A stretch of DNA of 64,000 nt, taken from positions 682,001 through 746,000 of the forward strand of contig NC_064680.1 in NCBI RefSeq assembly GCF_023278565.1, read 5' to 3'. Source of the stretch: Colletotrichum lupini. Its lineage: Eukaryota > Ascomycota > Sordariomycetes > Glomerellales > Glomerellaceae. A model generated the notes under the pieces. That model did not search any database. It saw only the letters and a program-made list of their open reading frames with translations, and was not told the origin of the DNA. Both the position numbers and the translations under genes were made by a program. Of the stretch, positions 25,701 through 36,478 are shown one piece after another. How positions within the stretch are numbered: position 1 is the stretch's first letter; every line of letters starts with the position of its first letter.

Positions 25701-25804
25701 GGTCTGGTGGTGTAGTTGGTTATCACGTCAGTCTAACAGCTCGAGAGCCTCATCTCTTTCGTCTGCCACACTGAAGGTCTCCGGTTCAAGTCCGGGCTAG
25801 ATCA
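25701..25804 (+). tRNA. tRNA-Val(AAC) with a 30-nt intron
   Basis: The acceptor strands GGTCTGG and CTAGATC pair across the gene, with discriminator A at 25804. The D-arm box TGTAGTTGGTTATCA and the T-arm GGTTCAAGTCC are canonical. The anticodon stem TCAGT/ACTGA closes a loop with anticodon AAC. About 30 nt lie between the base after the anticodon and the rest of the loop, the standard position for a tRNA intron, which the tRNA splicing endonuclease would remove. No T-run follows directly; the next tRNA starts six bases downstream. Confidence 0.95.
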
Positions 25805-25810
25805 TCACAT

Positions 25811-25882
25811 GGGCGATTGGTTTAGTGGTATAATGACCGCTTAGCATGCGGTAGGTCCTGGGTTCGATTCCCAGATCGTCCA
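25811..25882 (+). tRNA. tRNA-Ala(AGC)
   Basis: Acceptor strands GGGCGAT and ATCGTCC pair, with discriminator A at 25882. The A box TGGTTTAGTGG and B box GGTTCGATTCC are intact. The anticodon stem ACCGC/GCGGT closes loop TTAGCAT, giving anticodon AGC (alanine). No intron. A T-run follows immediately. Confidence 0.96.
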
Positions 25883-25890
25883 TCCTTTTT
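25883..25890 (+). terminator. RNA polymerase III terminator
   Basis: Five consecutive T residues (25886-25890) just after tRNA-Ala. It is the first T-run after both tRNAs, suggesting that it may end one dicistronic transcript. Confidence 0.75.
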
Positions 25891-26635
25891 GAGGAACTTA
25901 GGTATGGGTTGTTGTGGTGATGTTGTGGTTGATGTTTTGAGGTTTTGGCTGTCTTTGGTGGTGATGCTAAGTGCTGTGTCGCAACGATAAGTGGTGTGAG
26001 GGGCTCTGTTTTTTCAGCGGCTTTTTTCCTTGCTTAATGTGCTCTACGTATCTTTTAGAATGTTGAAATCGATTAAAGAGCCATTGTTACAGATTGCAAG
26101 TGTACTCTTACCCACAGCCTGGAGGCGAAGTATGAACGAAGTGTATTGATGGGGTGAGATGGTGTCACCTCCAAGCGAGAACAAACACAGTTTGCCCAAG
26201 GCTGACCAGGCTGATTTTCCCAGGTGGCCCCGCAAACTGCAGCTATGCGACCAAGCCGATCAATACTTTTTTTACCCTTTACCAACGACCTGTGCCATCC
26301 ATTCACCGGCCCAACAGATTGCGACCAACGTGAACAGCATCCCTTGTCCAACAAAGACGAAGCGAATACATTTGCCGTCCTGAATGTGCTCAATAGGTCT
26401 CGAGCCGAACAAAGAGCGATTCCAGTGAAGGGACCGTTTGGGTTTGGTATATGAGTCAACCTCTACCCTGGTGAATTACCACTCATTCTCCATCAGTTCA
26501 AGTCAGACCAGCTTCAGCACCACGACGCTTGCAATCAAGAGATATCTCTTTCTTGTTTGAGCACTTTGAAAGCCTTGCGCTGCGAATTCTGCCTGTTCAC
26601 TTCTTTTATAGCTTTGGAAAGGTCGCAGGGTAAAC
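25891..26635. other. Intergenic, no gene seen
   Basis: Holds GT-rich sequence at the left and the Nudix gene's upstream region at the right. No further gene or repeat was recognised. Confidence 0.6.
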
Positions 26636-27513
26636 ATGGCGGCCCCAACCCCCGAGGAGAACCCCAACTTCGTTCATACCCGCTCGGGCGTCTCGGCTAT
26701 CATCGAGCGAAATGGCATGGTAATTGTTGGAAAGCGTTTGGGTAGTCATGGTGCAGGTGAGATCTGAAACCCATAGCCCTCATCACCAGAAGACATGATG
26801 GTGGCTGCCTTCAAAGCCATTCCCACGTTCCTCATAGTTCCGACTGTTATTCAGTCGTGCCAAAACTTTGCTAGCCACTTCGCTCCGCAAGCTGACTAAT
26901 TTGTGAACAAACAGGCAAGCTACAAATGCCCGGCGGACACATTGAGAAGAACGAGCATCCCTTCAAGTGCGCAGTGCGAGAGACGTTTGAGGAGACCGGT
27001 CTTGTTGTCAAAGCCATCAAGAAGGGGCCATGGACAAGTGATGAGTTCGAGAAGGAGGGGAAGCATTATATTACCATCTTTGTGTGGTGTAAGATGGAGG
27101 ATGAGACTGCTGAGCCTGAGGTGAGTGGAAGAACGCCCGGAACCCTGCCCCGAGTCTCCTCAGTCTTGTGAATGAGCGAGGATGATATTTGGAAGCTTGA
27201 GGGAAGGCCAAGACATAGCTTGACTGACTTTCAGTTTAAATAGCGAAAGGAGAAGAATAAGTGCGAAGGATGGGTGTGGAAGTCGGCGCAGGAGCTAAGA
27301 AACGACATCAATCAGGGCAAGGGGTTTAAGCCGCTGGAGAATCTCCTAGCAGAAGATGATGTTGAAAACGGCGTTTTTGAGCAACTTGAAAAGCGTGCTG
27401 AGGCCCACGAGAAGTCCGTTAAGCTCGCTACGAAGGCTAAGCTCGCTGAGCAGACCCAGGTCGATGAGCATGCTACAGACGTAGAAGAAGACACTGCGCA
27501 GCAGAGCGTCTAG
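26636..27513 (+). CDS. Nudix (MutT-type) hydrolase
   Basis: Exons are 26636-26756, 26915-27120 and 27244-27513, giving 198 residues. The Nudix box is complete at about residues 48-70: G, five residues, E, seven residues, then RETFEETGL, which supplies the catalytic glutamates that bind Mg2+. Nudix enzymes cleave nucleoside diphosphates linked to another group; the precise substrate cannot be read from sequence. Upstream residues SAIIERNGMVIVGKR and the downstream segment CEGWVWKSAQEL fit the fold. The C-terminal 50 or so residues are Glu/Lys/Ala-rich and probably helical, outside the core. The last intron uses a TAG acceptor at 27241-27243, needed to avoid an in-frame stop. The product is likely cytosolic, since there is no signal peptide. 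Confidence 0.93.
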
Positions 27514-30057
27514 ACCTCGCATTGAACATCAGGGCCGAGAGATTTAGGGGCCTAGGACGTCAGCATTCGCTTTTACGTCATTGAAGTACCGCAATTACAT
27601 CGTAAGAGAGAAAAAAAGGAATAGAAAAACCAGTACATACTAAATGTCTTGCGCAAACAGGCGTAGAGTCTGCGAGAACCAGCAACAAAAGTCGCAGCAT
27701 ACCCGGGGGCGGCCCCCGCGGTGTCATGCATGATTTGCTCCTTCGGATATCTCGCACTTTGCCCAGAATACCCACAAGCACTTGTATCCGTAGTTGGGCT
27801 GATGGGGTTACCTCGAATCATCAACAACCATGTACGGGATGGTGTTTGCAGATCTCACTGGGGCAGAAAACGGGCGGAGACGCAGCTATGGCTTCGAGAT
27901 TCAAGCTTTCGGTGGCTGAAAAGTGGTTAGACTGAGCCCAGAGCCGGGCCATTGGGAACCAAAGTCCCTTTTCAAGCACCTTCCTGCGCTGCTGCGCGTG
28001 GCAATCGGGGATGGCTTGGGCCACTGCGGGCGAGAACTTTGGGAAAGGTAGTTGGGCTGATTCCCTGGATTGACGGAAAGGCTCGATGACGTCCCAATTG
28101 ATGTAGCTATGTGTGGGTGAGCGATGGAGGTGATGATACGATGTGGAAGATGTTACCGCCCCCAATGCCTGTGATATCGATTCTCAAAGAAGGAGCCGAA
28201 TCATGCTTCAAATCAACTGTCAGTCAGTCTACAGAGCAGAGGCGGACAGTGGACATGGACAAAGCAAGGGTAGATCCGCGGCAGCCCGGTACATCGTTCG
28301 TAAAATTCACTTAGCCCTGAATTGTCGAAATAAGAATGAAATATCCGTACTCTTTAGAATTCAGTTTTGGCCCCGAAGACCTCCGGAAGTACGGGCCCTA
28401 CGGAGCACGGATACGAACAATTCAGCGAGTCTCAAGTCTCAGCGGCGGCCGACCCCTGTCCTCTTCTGACGGAGGCTGCAGCCGAAATTTGTCAATTCGA
28501 AATTTGGCTGTCACTTTACCGGGGGCTGCGGCTGCAATCCTTCTGCCTGGAGGATTTGCTTCAGGCCTTACTCCGTACAGGTGGCTCCATCTTGAACACG
28601 ACGTCAACTCCGCGCTGGGAGAGGGTTCTGGGTAGGAAGTGAGGAGATGCTTCTTCGTTTTAGCGTTGTTGGCTGTTGCCTTGGTAAAGTAGACAAGTGG
28701 AGAGTATGAAAAGTGAATGTCGACATCTGTTTAAGCATGTCGGATGTGAACTCCGTTGAACGGTGGACTCGCTGAGGTTTGCAGGGTTGGCCTCCATCGT
28801 TCAGGTCTGTCGTGTGGTTTCTGAGGAATCGACTGCTGGGTTCTCGTGTGTGACTACAACCCCATCATTCTTGGTATTTGGACTTCCCGAGCACCTGGAA
28901 TCAATACATCTTCCGATCTGATGGGTTGAGGAGGAGGTCTCGTTGGCCGCGAGCAACTCGACCTCAAAGCTGGCGATGAAACTCTGTAATATGCTGTGAT
29001 TGACCAGTTTGCCGCGCAGACTGCGTTGGCAGCCGGGCCATTTATAGCGAGTGCCTCAAGCGGCAATTTCGCAGCGATCAGTGGCTTAGACTAGGCCAGG
29101 GCTTCCCCTCAGGAAGTATGGGCTTGGCGGCTACCGTTACATCTTTCTGCAGCCCTGATACGAGTCTATCGGAAGCATGAGTTGATGAGGCCGTTCCTAC
29201 ATGAGATGGCAGGGTGCCATTGGCAGCTCAGCTCTACTGCGACTGTGTCAGTAAGAGACTGAGAGCCAGGGAGAGAGGCAAAGTTCCAAATCTCACTTGC
29301 ATCTCGCTGGCCCTGCCATCTCAACCTCCCCAAGTGCACGGCCGCTGGCAGAGTTATTCGACCGCCTTAATGGGCTGCCTAGGCCTACTAGGTCATCTTC
29401 TTGTCGCCCTTCCGCACCCCCTAGCTAGCGGGCGCAACAGCGCCAAGGATCATGACCTTGCCCGCTGGACATCATCTCGTTGCCTACGAGCTTTGATGGG
29501 GGATCCATTAACACAGCTTGCAGCTTTTGATGCTGCTATTCCCATTGGGGAAGTGTTTTTCGATATGGAGTGCTCGATTCGAGTAAAGAGAAAACCAAAG
29601 TCCCTATTCCCAAGCCCACGGGCGTCAATGGTGCTGCCCGCTCATAGTGGGACGGGCAAGGGTGAGGAACATGACTTGATTCTTGCTTTTCTCCAACAGG
29701 TCGATCATTCAACACGGTCTACGGAGCTTTGGAGGATCACTTGCCATGTGCGTCTCCCCTGCTCTTGAAGGTTGATGAAGGCAACGAAGGATGGGCCTGG
29801 GCCTTGATAATCTGCTTGCTGCTGGTCCTTCTCTTCTGGGTGTTGTAAGTGTATATCTTGGCTGCCACCCCTCCGAACCAGCTCGAGATGTGGTCCTTCA
29901 GAAATTTTGCCTTCTGAATTCGTGCCCTTTCACTACATCGTCACGGTCAACTTGGCACTCTTGATCTCAGTCATTACTTAATACACAAAGCATCTATCCA
30001 TCGAGTCGATTAGTGGTGGACAGAGACGAGGGGCGTATCACATCATTCCATTCAACA
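27514..30057. other. Gene-poor intergenic stretch
   Basis: About 2.5 kb without a supportable gene. Several open frames of 60-185 codons occur, the longest at 29214-29768, but they have non-ATG starts, no domain and no splice continuity. A few copies of a short TACTCCGTA-like word are scattered here and elsewhere, too short to call. Confidence 0.55.
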
Positions 30058-31118
30058 ATGCCATCAAGTTCACCGGAGAGACACTTGGTCGCACCGGACA
30101 ACAGCAACATCGCTTCCAGACAGGCATCCCAAGACTCGGACCGCGAAGTAAAATACCAGACAGGATTGATGCCCGCCGAATATGCGGGCCTCGAGGTGGC
30201 CTCGCCCTCACCGGGCATGAAGTACTACCAGCCTGCGCCGGGCGCCGCCCCCGAACCGGTACCGGCACCTGTCCCAGGCGGATACGCGCCGTACCAAGAT
30301 CAAGATCAGCACAACGGCTCCGGGTACGAAAGCCACCAGTACCCCGCACATTCAACGGCCGGAATGGGGTACGGCGGAAGCCAAGCGGGGATACCGCCAA
30401 AGAAGAATAAGAGGATATGGGGCATCCCGGTGGCGACGTTTTGGGTAGCTATCGTCGCGTTGGTCTTCTTTCTGGGGACGATTGGGGCGTCTGCTGCAGC
30501 GGGAACGATCGCACAGGCGCATGCGGCGTATGTGCAGACGTGCCAAGCGTAAGTGAACATGAACAGCCAAATTTTGGAAGCAACAGAGTCTGACACTAGA
30601 GCAGCAAACTCGAGCAATCATCTCCATCAGCGTGCGCTTCGAGCGGATCATCAGCAGCATCCGCATCCGCATCAGCCTCGGGAGCCTCAGCACTCTCAGC
30701 ATCCGCCTCAGCAACAGCATCATCAGCATCCTCCACTTCGACCTCACTCGCCTATATCCCGCTCCCAGGCCAAGCCTCCTCGATCCTAGGCGAAGCGACA
30801 ACGAATTGCCCCGATCTTAGTTCAGAGAACAAGACGTACACAGTGCCGAACTCGAATCTGCGCTTCGTACGCGAGTGCGGCAACAATTACCCCATGAACG
30901 ACCTGGGCCACATCCCGCTGACGAGGATGGAAGACTGCATGAACCTGTGCGCGGCACTTGCTGTCACGACGCAGAGCGCTGATGGGCCATGTGTGGGTGT
31001 GGCGTGGGTTACGGCGGGGAAGCAGGGGACGGATGAGAATTATTGCTGGTTGAAGAGTGCCAAGGGGGCGCCGGATCCGAAGGCGAATATTGAAGCTGCG
31101 TGGCTTGTGAGGACGTGA
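30058..31118 (+). CDS. Single-pass membrane protein with Cys-rich C-terminal domain
   Basis: Exons are 30058-30548 and 30605-31118, giving 334 residues. The N-terminal third is Pro/Gly/Tyr-rich and hydrophilic, ending in the basic stretch PKKNKR. One transmembrane helix follows at about residues 122-148 (WVAIVALVFFLGTIG). Exon 2 begins with a Ser/Ala-rich linker encoded by repeated GCA/TCA-like codons, then a domain with conserved cysteines (NCPDL, RECGNNY, MEDCMNLCAAL, GPCVGVAWV, ENYCWLK). That spacing resembles PAN/apple-like modules found in fungal surface proteins. The likely topology is an N-terminal cytosolic tail and an extracellular cysteine-rich head, possibly a cell-surface or wall-sensing protein. 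The intron choice keeps both exons in one frame. No function is claimed. Confidence 0.8.
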
Positions 31119-32249
31119 GAGAGGTGCGAGGCGGCGATGAGTTAAACTGGTGAGTGAGACGAGCGAAATGTGATAAGAATGAGATGAGAATGAGATGGGA
31201 TGGGACACTTCTGAGCGGCGTTGTCGTCGGCATACTCTAATACCACGATTATCATATTCATCTCTGGCAATTAATACTCCTACGATAAGGTACTTTGAAT
31301 GAAATTCAATGTTAGATACTTGTAAGTGGATAGACTGAGTTGAGCAGATACTTCCAGGCTTGAAGATTTCACGGCAACAATCCATCATACTTTGACTACG
31401 CTCGAAAAGATGGCGGCTGCATTTGAGCGTGCGGAGGCTGGGCGAAGTCGGGTTTTCTTTGTATTTCATGTGAAGACCTGACATTGCGCTCATAGGAAAA
31501 ACACGGCTTCAGTCTTCCACAATCCATTTCGAGCCCAGAGGAGACTGCTCATGAAGAAATCTCGGATGCGCCGGTCTCAACTCCGGCCAGTCGGGACCAG
31601 TGGCCGGGCCCTATTCCGTACATAGTATTCCGTAGTGAGTTTGGCGTTGTTTTACGTGGTCGCACCGTGATTAAAGGGAGAGAGAGCACGGTTAATTAAG
31701 GTTTCCGTCAGGGGATCAGGGGGGATGACTTCACCAAACGCGTCCATCCTTATAGATGCTTAGGTAGCGACGCGACTCAACTTACCTGAAATAGTTTCAA
31801 TGAGCACTTCATCAATCAGCTTCGTCGAGACAAACCTAGCCTAAGAAACTTGCCGTCTCGCAAATTCTCTGATTCATACACCTGTTCTTCAAACTTTCAA
31901 ACACCCAGCCAACCCCTGTTGGCGTTCTTACGATGCATGCGCGCTCACCTACTGTGAAAACTCATCGTGGGGCCACGCCACTGAAGCTCCCATCACTTTG
32001 CCACATCCCCTTGACTTCAACAACTTTCATCACCAAAGCTGGCCACCAAGCTCGATATATTATTTGTCTGTCTCTCATAAGACTTGGGCAGTATCGATAA
32101 TCACCTCTCTACGTACTCATTGCTACTCAATCATCGAGCTGCCTACACTACAATTGCCCGCCCTTCCCGAATCGCCACCCAAGCAACATCGCGCTACCAC
32201 ACCTTTGTGTATATTCAAAGACTCGCAAGGTCTCCGAGCTTGGTTCACG
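31119..32249. other. Intergenic, no gene seen
   Basis: No motif-bearing open frame. Contains the 3' end of the preceding gene and ordinary-composition sequence up to the decayed gene. Confidence 0.55.
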
Positions 32250-33720
32250 ATGATTTCCAAGAAACCCGGCAACAGCCGCGACGCTAACCGCAATGGTTAA
32301 ACCTCGAGCGGCGGTCAGGGTAAAGTTAGCGGCAAAGGTGTCACTAAAGGCAAGGGCAAGGACCGACGCAATGAATTCAGGAGATATGAGAACGATCAGA
32401 ACAGGTTGGCCAAATTGGCACAGTCTCCGGAGGGACTTGAATATTGGCTAGCCGAGGAGGGACGGAAAGAAGAGGCAGCGAAGAGAAAGAATTCACAGAA
32501 AGCGAAGAAGGAGGCCGAAAAGGCTAAGGATTCGCGAATACAAGATGAGAGGGAATACGCGCAGCTTGTTCATCAATGGCACTCGACGGAGGCCTAACGT
32601 GGCAAGTTCGCGTTCCAAAAGTGTCTCAACCTCGACCGCCAAGCAGTCAGTCGATTCAGCATCTCTACCTACATACTCACTCGAGACTCCCGTATGTTTC
32701 TCGCTTTGGTCGACCAACATGTGCCAAAACTGGGCTCTTGTCAACATCCACAACGGTGTTCTCTGTCTCGAATGCGACCACTTCGCCGCGTTCCAAGCCG
32801 GCGGGCAGATGTGTAGAGGCACCATCAATTGGAATAAACGGCCGCTGAAGATCATGATGTTGCCATTTACATATCCGGACGTGAAATATCCCCCCAAGTC
32901 GCAGGAAGTCTTTTCTCTTGCTTGCGCGGACGGCGCGGCTCTGGGCGGAATCCGCGATGAGCACTGTACAGCATACATCTGTATCTACGACAGGGAATGA
33001 TTGAGGTTGACCCTGCACAGGGAACTCATCAACCCGTCTGGCTTCATCAGCAGATGGAAGAATCCTCACCATTTCACCACGGAATGGGCCAATATTTGGC
33101 GTCTAAGGATAGAGGCAGGCCAGGTCCAGAGCGCCCTGTCAGCCACGCCCAGCATTTACAAAGGTCAACCCTCTGAACCATTGGAAAACGAGAACAGCTT
33201 TCCATCTGGCAGCACTGGCCTTCGAAACGTGAAAACGGAGCACTTCGAAGAAGATCAAGTTCATGTTGGCGAAGAGGACCAGGTTCTTGTTAAGGATGAA
33301 GACCAGACTCTCACGAAGAGAACCATATTTCATTCCATGAAGTAGATCATGTCCCTGTTGGCAGAGGGGATAAGGTTCTTGTTGACGAGGAAGACCACAT
33401 TTCATTCCATAAAGAAAATCAGGCCTTTATTGATGAAGAAAGGAAGCAAGGGGAGGAGAAGAAAGGAGGAGGAGGAAGGGTATGAAGAGGACAGCCATGA
33501 AGAAAGTTATCAAAAGGGCTATTAGGAAGACTATGAAGAGGAAGATTACGAAGAAGACGAGGATGACCCTGACGCGAAAGAGACTGATTCAGGCTATGGG
33601 AATGAGCCCTACGATCTCGATGATATAAAAGCTTGCCTCAAGGAACCGCCAATACAACGCCTAGGTGTGCCCGGATCCCCCGCCGCTTCTAACGTGGTGA
33701 GCTGGGGTGAGCATGGGTGA
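32250..33720 (+). pseudogene. Decayed gene of unknown function
   Basis: An ATG at 32250 opens a frame that meets TAA after 16 codons but then stays open, with a Lys/Glu/Ala-rich helical stretch, to 32597. The +1 frame continues 32545-33345 and contains a Cys-containing segment (NMCQNWALVNIHNG, CLECDHFAAF) broken once by TGA at 32998-33000. Beyond that, imperfect repeats of a Glu/Asp/Val-rich unit (for example EEDQVLV, then DKVLVDEEDHISFH) continue in another frame, and a final acidic Tyr/Glu-rich part carries one TAG. At least three stops and two frame changes point to a degenerate gene rather than introns. Two of the stops (TAA, TAG) could come from CAA/CAG by C-to-T change. No known family was recognised, and a multi-intron live gene cannot be fully excluded. 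Confidence 0.45.
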
Positions 33721-33984
33721 GCGGGGTGAGTGTGTAAGGAATCGGGTTATGGGAACGAGGTCACTGTTATCGACATTTAGATGATTACTAGCTTTCCGTA
33801 ACGATTGTATGCCTGTGTAATGGTTTTTAGTACTGCGAAGTACGGCTTTACTAAATGAAGTTAAAGAGCTGTATGGGACTTCGGAGGCGCAGTCCTCTCG
33901 CCCAATGAAGTCCTAACACCACCTTAATTATGAGACTACTTGCTAGGCAGCAGCGCGGCGGTCAACGTTGCCTACACAATGTAT

Positions 33985-34792
33985 CGTTCAGGGTGCCTGT
34001 TCAATTTGAGGTCAGCATTGGCAAGTCTTTGAGCGATCTTCAGACATCCACCGTCGAGACGATGTTCCTGCAGTTTCCGGATCGCCAGACCCCCTTCGAG
34101 GACACGATAAAAGCAATGGGCGCTGCTCTGAACAGGGAAAGTTCAAGAACTACGGCTTATCAAACTACTCTACCACCGAGGTGCAGAAGGTTCTAGGGAT
34201 CTGCGAGCAAAACGGGTACACTAAGCCCAGCGTGTACGAGGGGCATTAAGAGCTATTGTGCGAGGAGGCGAGAAGGAGCTGTTTCCCCTATTGTGCAAGC
34301 ATAACATGACATTTTATGTATACAGGTATGTCATCGAGTATGTTTTGAGGGAACTAAGTCTCACATCCTATCAGTCCCGCAGCTGGTGGTCTTTTCTCGG
34401 GACACAAGGCTTCATCAGGCCGGTGGAAGAGTAACGTAAGTTTCAATACCATCGTAATCTCACTTACTCCAACGAGACAGCAGAACTTTATCGGTAAGGT
34501 CTATACTTATATGTACCGGAAACCTCTGGTTGGTTTTACGGTGTCTACGATCCTTAAGCTTGCGGAGAAGTATGGTATTAGCGGACACGTAGTCGCCTTG
34601 CGATGGATAGCATTCTATAGTAACTTGGATGTAGCATACGGCGATGCGATTATCTTTGGTGGTTTTAAGGTGGAGCAACTCTACTCGATACTTAATACAC
34701 TTGAGGCTGGTCTTCTTCCCGAGGATCTGGCGGCTGCTATTACTGCTGTCTACTCTCAAGTGCAGGGTGCCGAGCCTCCTTATCACCTCTAG
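33985..34792 (+). pseudogene. Aldo-keto reductase (AKR7-like) relic
   Basis: Fragments match the C-terminal two thirds of AKR7-type (aflatoxin aldehyde reductase-like) enzymes: SLSDLQTSTVETMFLQFPDR, then TPFEDTIKAMGAAL, NYGLSNYSTTEVQ, IVRGGEKELFPLL, PAAGGLFSG, and a last exon with EKYGISGHVVALRW, ending PPYHL and a stop at 34792. The fragments lie in different frames: single-base shifts occur near 34135 and 34247. Two introns with GT-AG ends remain (about 34326-34373 and 34436-34484), so this is a decayed copy of an intron-bearing gene, not a processed copy. The N-terminal barrel strands with the catalytic Tyr are missing. It cannot encode a working NADPH-dependent reductase. Confidence 0.85.
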
Positions 34793-35533
34793 AATGTATT
34801 CAACTCAATAGTGGTTCTATGAGGAGTTCATGAATATTTAAAATCTTGAGTTTTTTCGACCAATCTTCCATCATCTTGAACCAATGTCGTACCATTTGAA
34901 CTATGAATCCTGCAGGCACACCCAACTTGGACAACAGCTAGCAATCCAGCAGAAATCTCGGCGCTATTTACTCATGCATAATGCTCGATCTGCTGATTGT
35001 TCTCCGTACTATCTAATTTAGATACTGCAACACGCATTTAGGACACGAATCCGTAACATATCCGTTCTGGACCCGTTATTCATCTTATGCTGACATTGTC
35101 ATTAGGTGAAATCGTGAATTTGAATAATTGTTGGACCGTTTGGTTACCTCCGTGGGTTGAAACATTTTTCTGATTGGTTCACTGTTTCACTTGTTTACAT
35201 CGTAAAGAGTGCAGCGCTATGTAATCTCAGCTGGGCTTGACTCAATGAGGCTTTCCTCAGGACCATCGGTGGTTGAATATCCCTCGCGGAAATGCGACAG
35301 CAGCGTCTGTCAGTACTCCTTCCGGGCTCGGCGGCTTGTGCGGTTTCAATTGACAAAGTAGTCGAGCGTCAACGCCTTCGTCTTCCCCGGGGTCTGCGGC
35401 GCGGGGGCCTTTGCCTCATGACCAGCTGACCAAATCATAGCTGTCTGAAGCACGGTAATAGGCGAGAAGGATTTGGGTGACAATCAAGTTACATCCGCAT
35501 CTAAGTATGAACCGCATCTAGATCCATGACAGA
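34793..35533. other. Intergenic, no gene seen
   Basis: Moderately AT-rich sequence with no recognisable coding content, ending at the target duplication of the MITE. Confidence 0.6.
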
Positions 35534-35541
35534 GTGGTCGG

Positions 35542-35990
35542 CAGCGCACATACCCATTCAAATCAATCAAACAAATAAGTCAAACAAACAGTCAAATATA
35601 GGATTTTCAGCAAGTCAAACAATCAAATATTCTAGCCCGTATATTTGATATATTTGATCAAATCTAGAATCTAAGGGTGGGCCCGAATATACCAATAATA
35701 TACCAAGAAATTACGGGAAAAAAGGGGCCGCCCGGACCCGGATTCGAACACCGGACCTCCGGAATTAAAGTGGACCCGCCCCAAAAAATTCGGCTCCTGC
35801 GTCGCCGTATCCACTACACTATTTACACCTCTAAAATGCCCTTAATTCTGCTCTGTTTTAAAATTAGTAATCAGTTAAATCAATCAAATATTTGTTAAAT
35901 TTATCAAATAATTAAATATGGCGCGAGAAATGAGCCAAACAATCAAATATGAACCTCATATTTGATTTGTTTGTATGGGTATAAGCGCTG
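35542..35990. mobile_element. hAT-like MITE, copy 1
   Basis: A 449-bp element with inverted ends: left CAGCGCACATACCCAT and right ATGGGTATAAGCGCTG, which match in reverse complement except at two positions. It is flanked by an exact 8-bp duplication GTGGTCGG (35534-35541 and 35991-35998). CAGNG-type ends with 8-bp duplications are the hallmark of hAT transposons. No transposase is present, so it is non-autonomous. Subterminal regions contain repeated TCAAACAATCAAATAT-like words. The centre holds a tRNA-like segment. A second copy is at 48159-48587. It sits about 490 bp upstream of the CFEM gene start and could affect that promoter. Confidence 0.9.
35718..35830 (-). ncRNA. tRNA-like segment inside MITE copy 1
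   Basis: On the minus strand an A-box-like TAGTGTAGTGG (35811-35821) is followed about 60-70 bases later by a B-box-like TTCGAATCC (about 35740-35748) and then a T-run (plus-strand A-run 35718-35723). This is the layout of an RNA polymerase III promoter and terminator derived from a tRNA. The acceptor ends do not pair, so it is not a functional tRNA. Transcription is only inferred. Confidence 0.5.
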
Positions 35991-35998
35991 GTGGTCGG

Positions 35999-36478
35999 CA
36001 GAGGGCGAAGTTGCGCGTAAGGGGTGAGATACCTAGATACTTCAAGCAGGCATATACGGAACGCGCTAGATGGCAGTAGGATGTAATATCTGCTCCTTTT
36101 CAATCTTCCGATCGTATTTGGTGCATGCAATCTTGTCAGAAGACTATATTTTCTAGATGTGTAAAAGCTACCTATGCTATCGTCTGACCTTGCATTGTGG
36201 CGTTACAATTAAACTTGACAATGCATATCCTGCTCGTTGGATGACACATCTTAGAAACAACGAATCCTAGGCTTGAGTTTGGAATACGGATGCCTAAAGC
36301 GGACTCCTTGGACTCCTTGGCCGCTTGTATAGACAATATCATATATCAAATCCTCTACTTGCCATTAAACCATTGTACCTTAAAAAGTAGTGAGTGATAG
36401 CCTCCGTATTCTTCAACGACTCACACATTAAAACTCATTATTAGTATCACTCGCATTTCAAACGATCCAACCTCCAGC
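35999..36478. other. Upstream region of the CFEM gene
   Basis: About 480 bp between the MITE and the CFEM start. It contains a short direct repeat of GGACTCCTT near 36300. No other feature was recognised. Confidence 0.55.

Noticed and set aside
29214..29768. A 184-codon open frame on the plus strand
   Set aside because: It begins at GTG, has no recognisable motif, no splice partner and an unconvincing amino acid pattern. It is probably chance in a gene-poor stretch.
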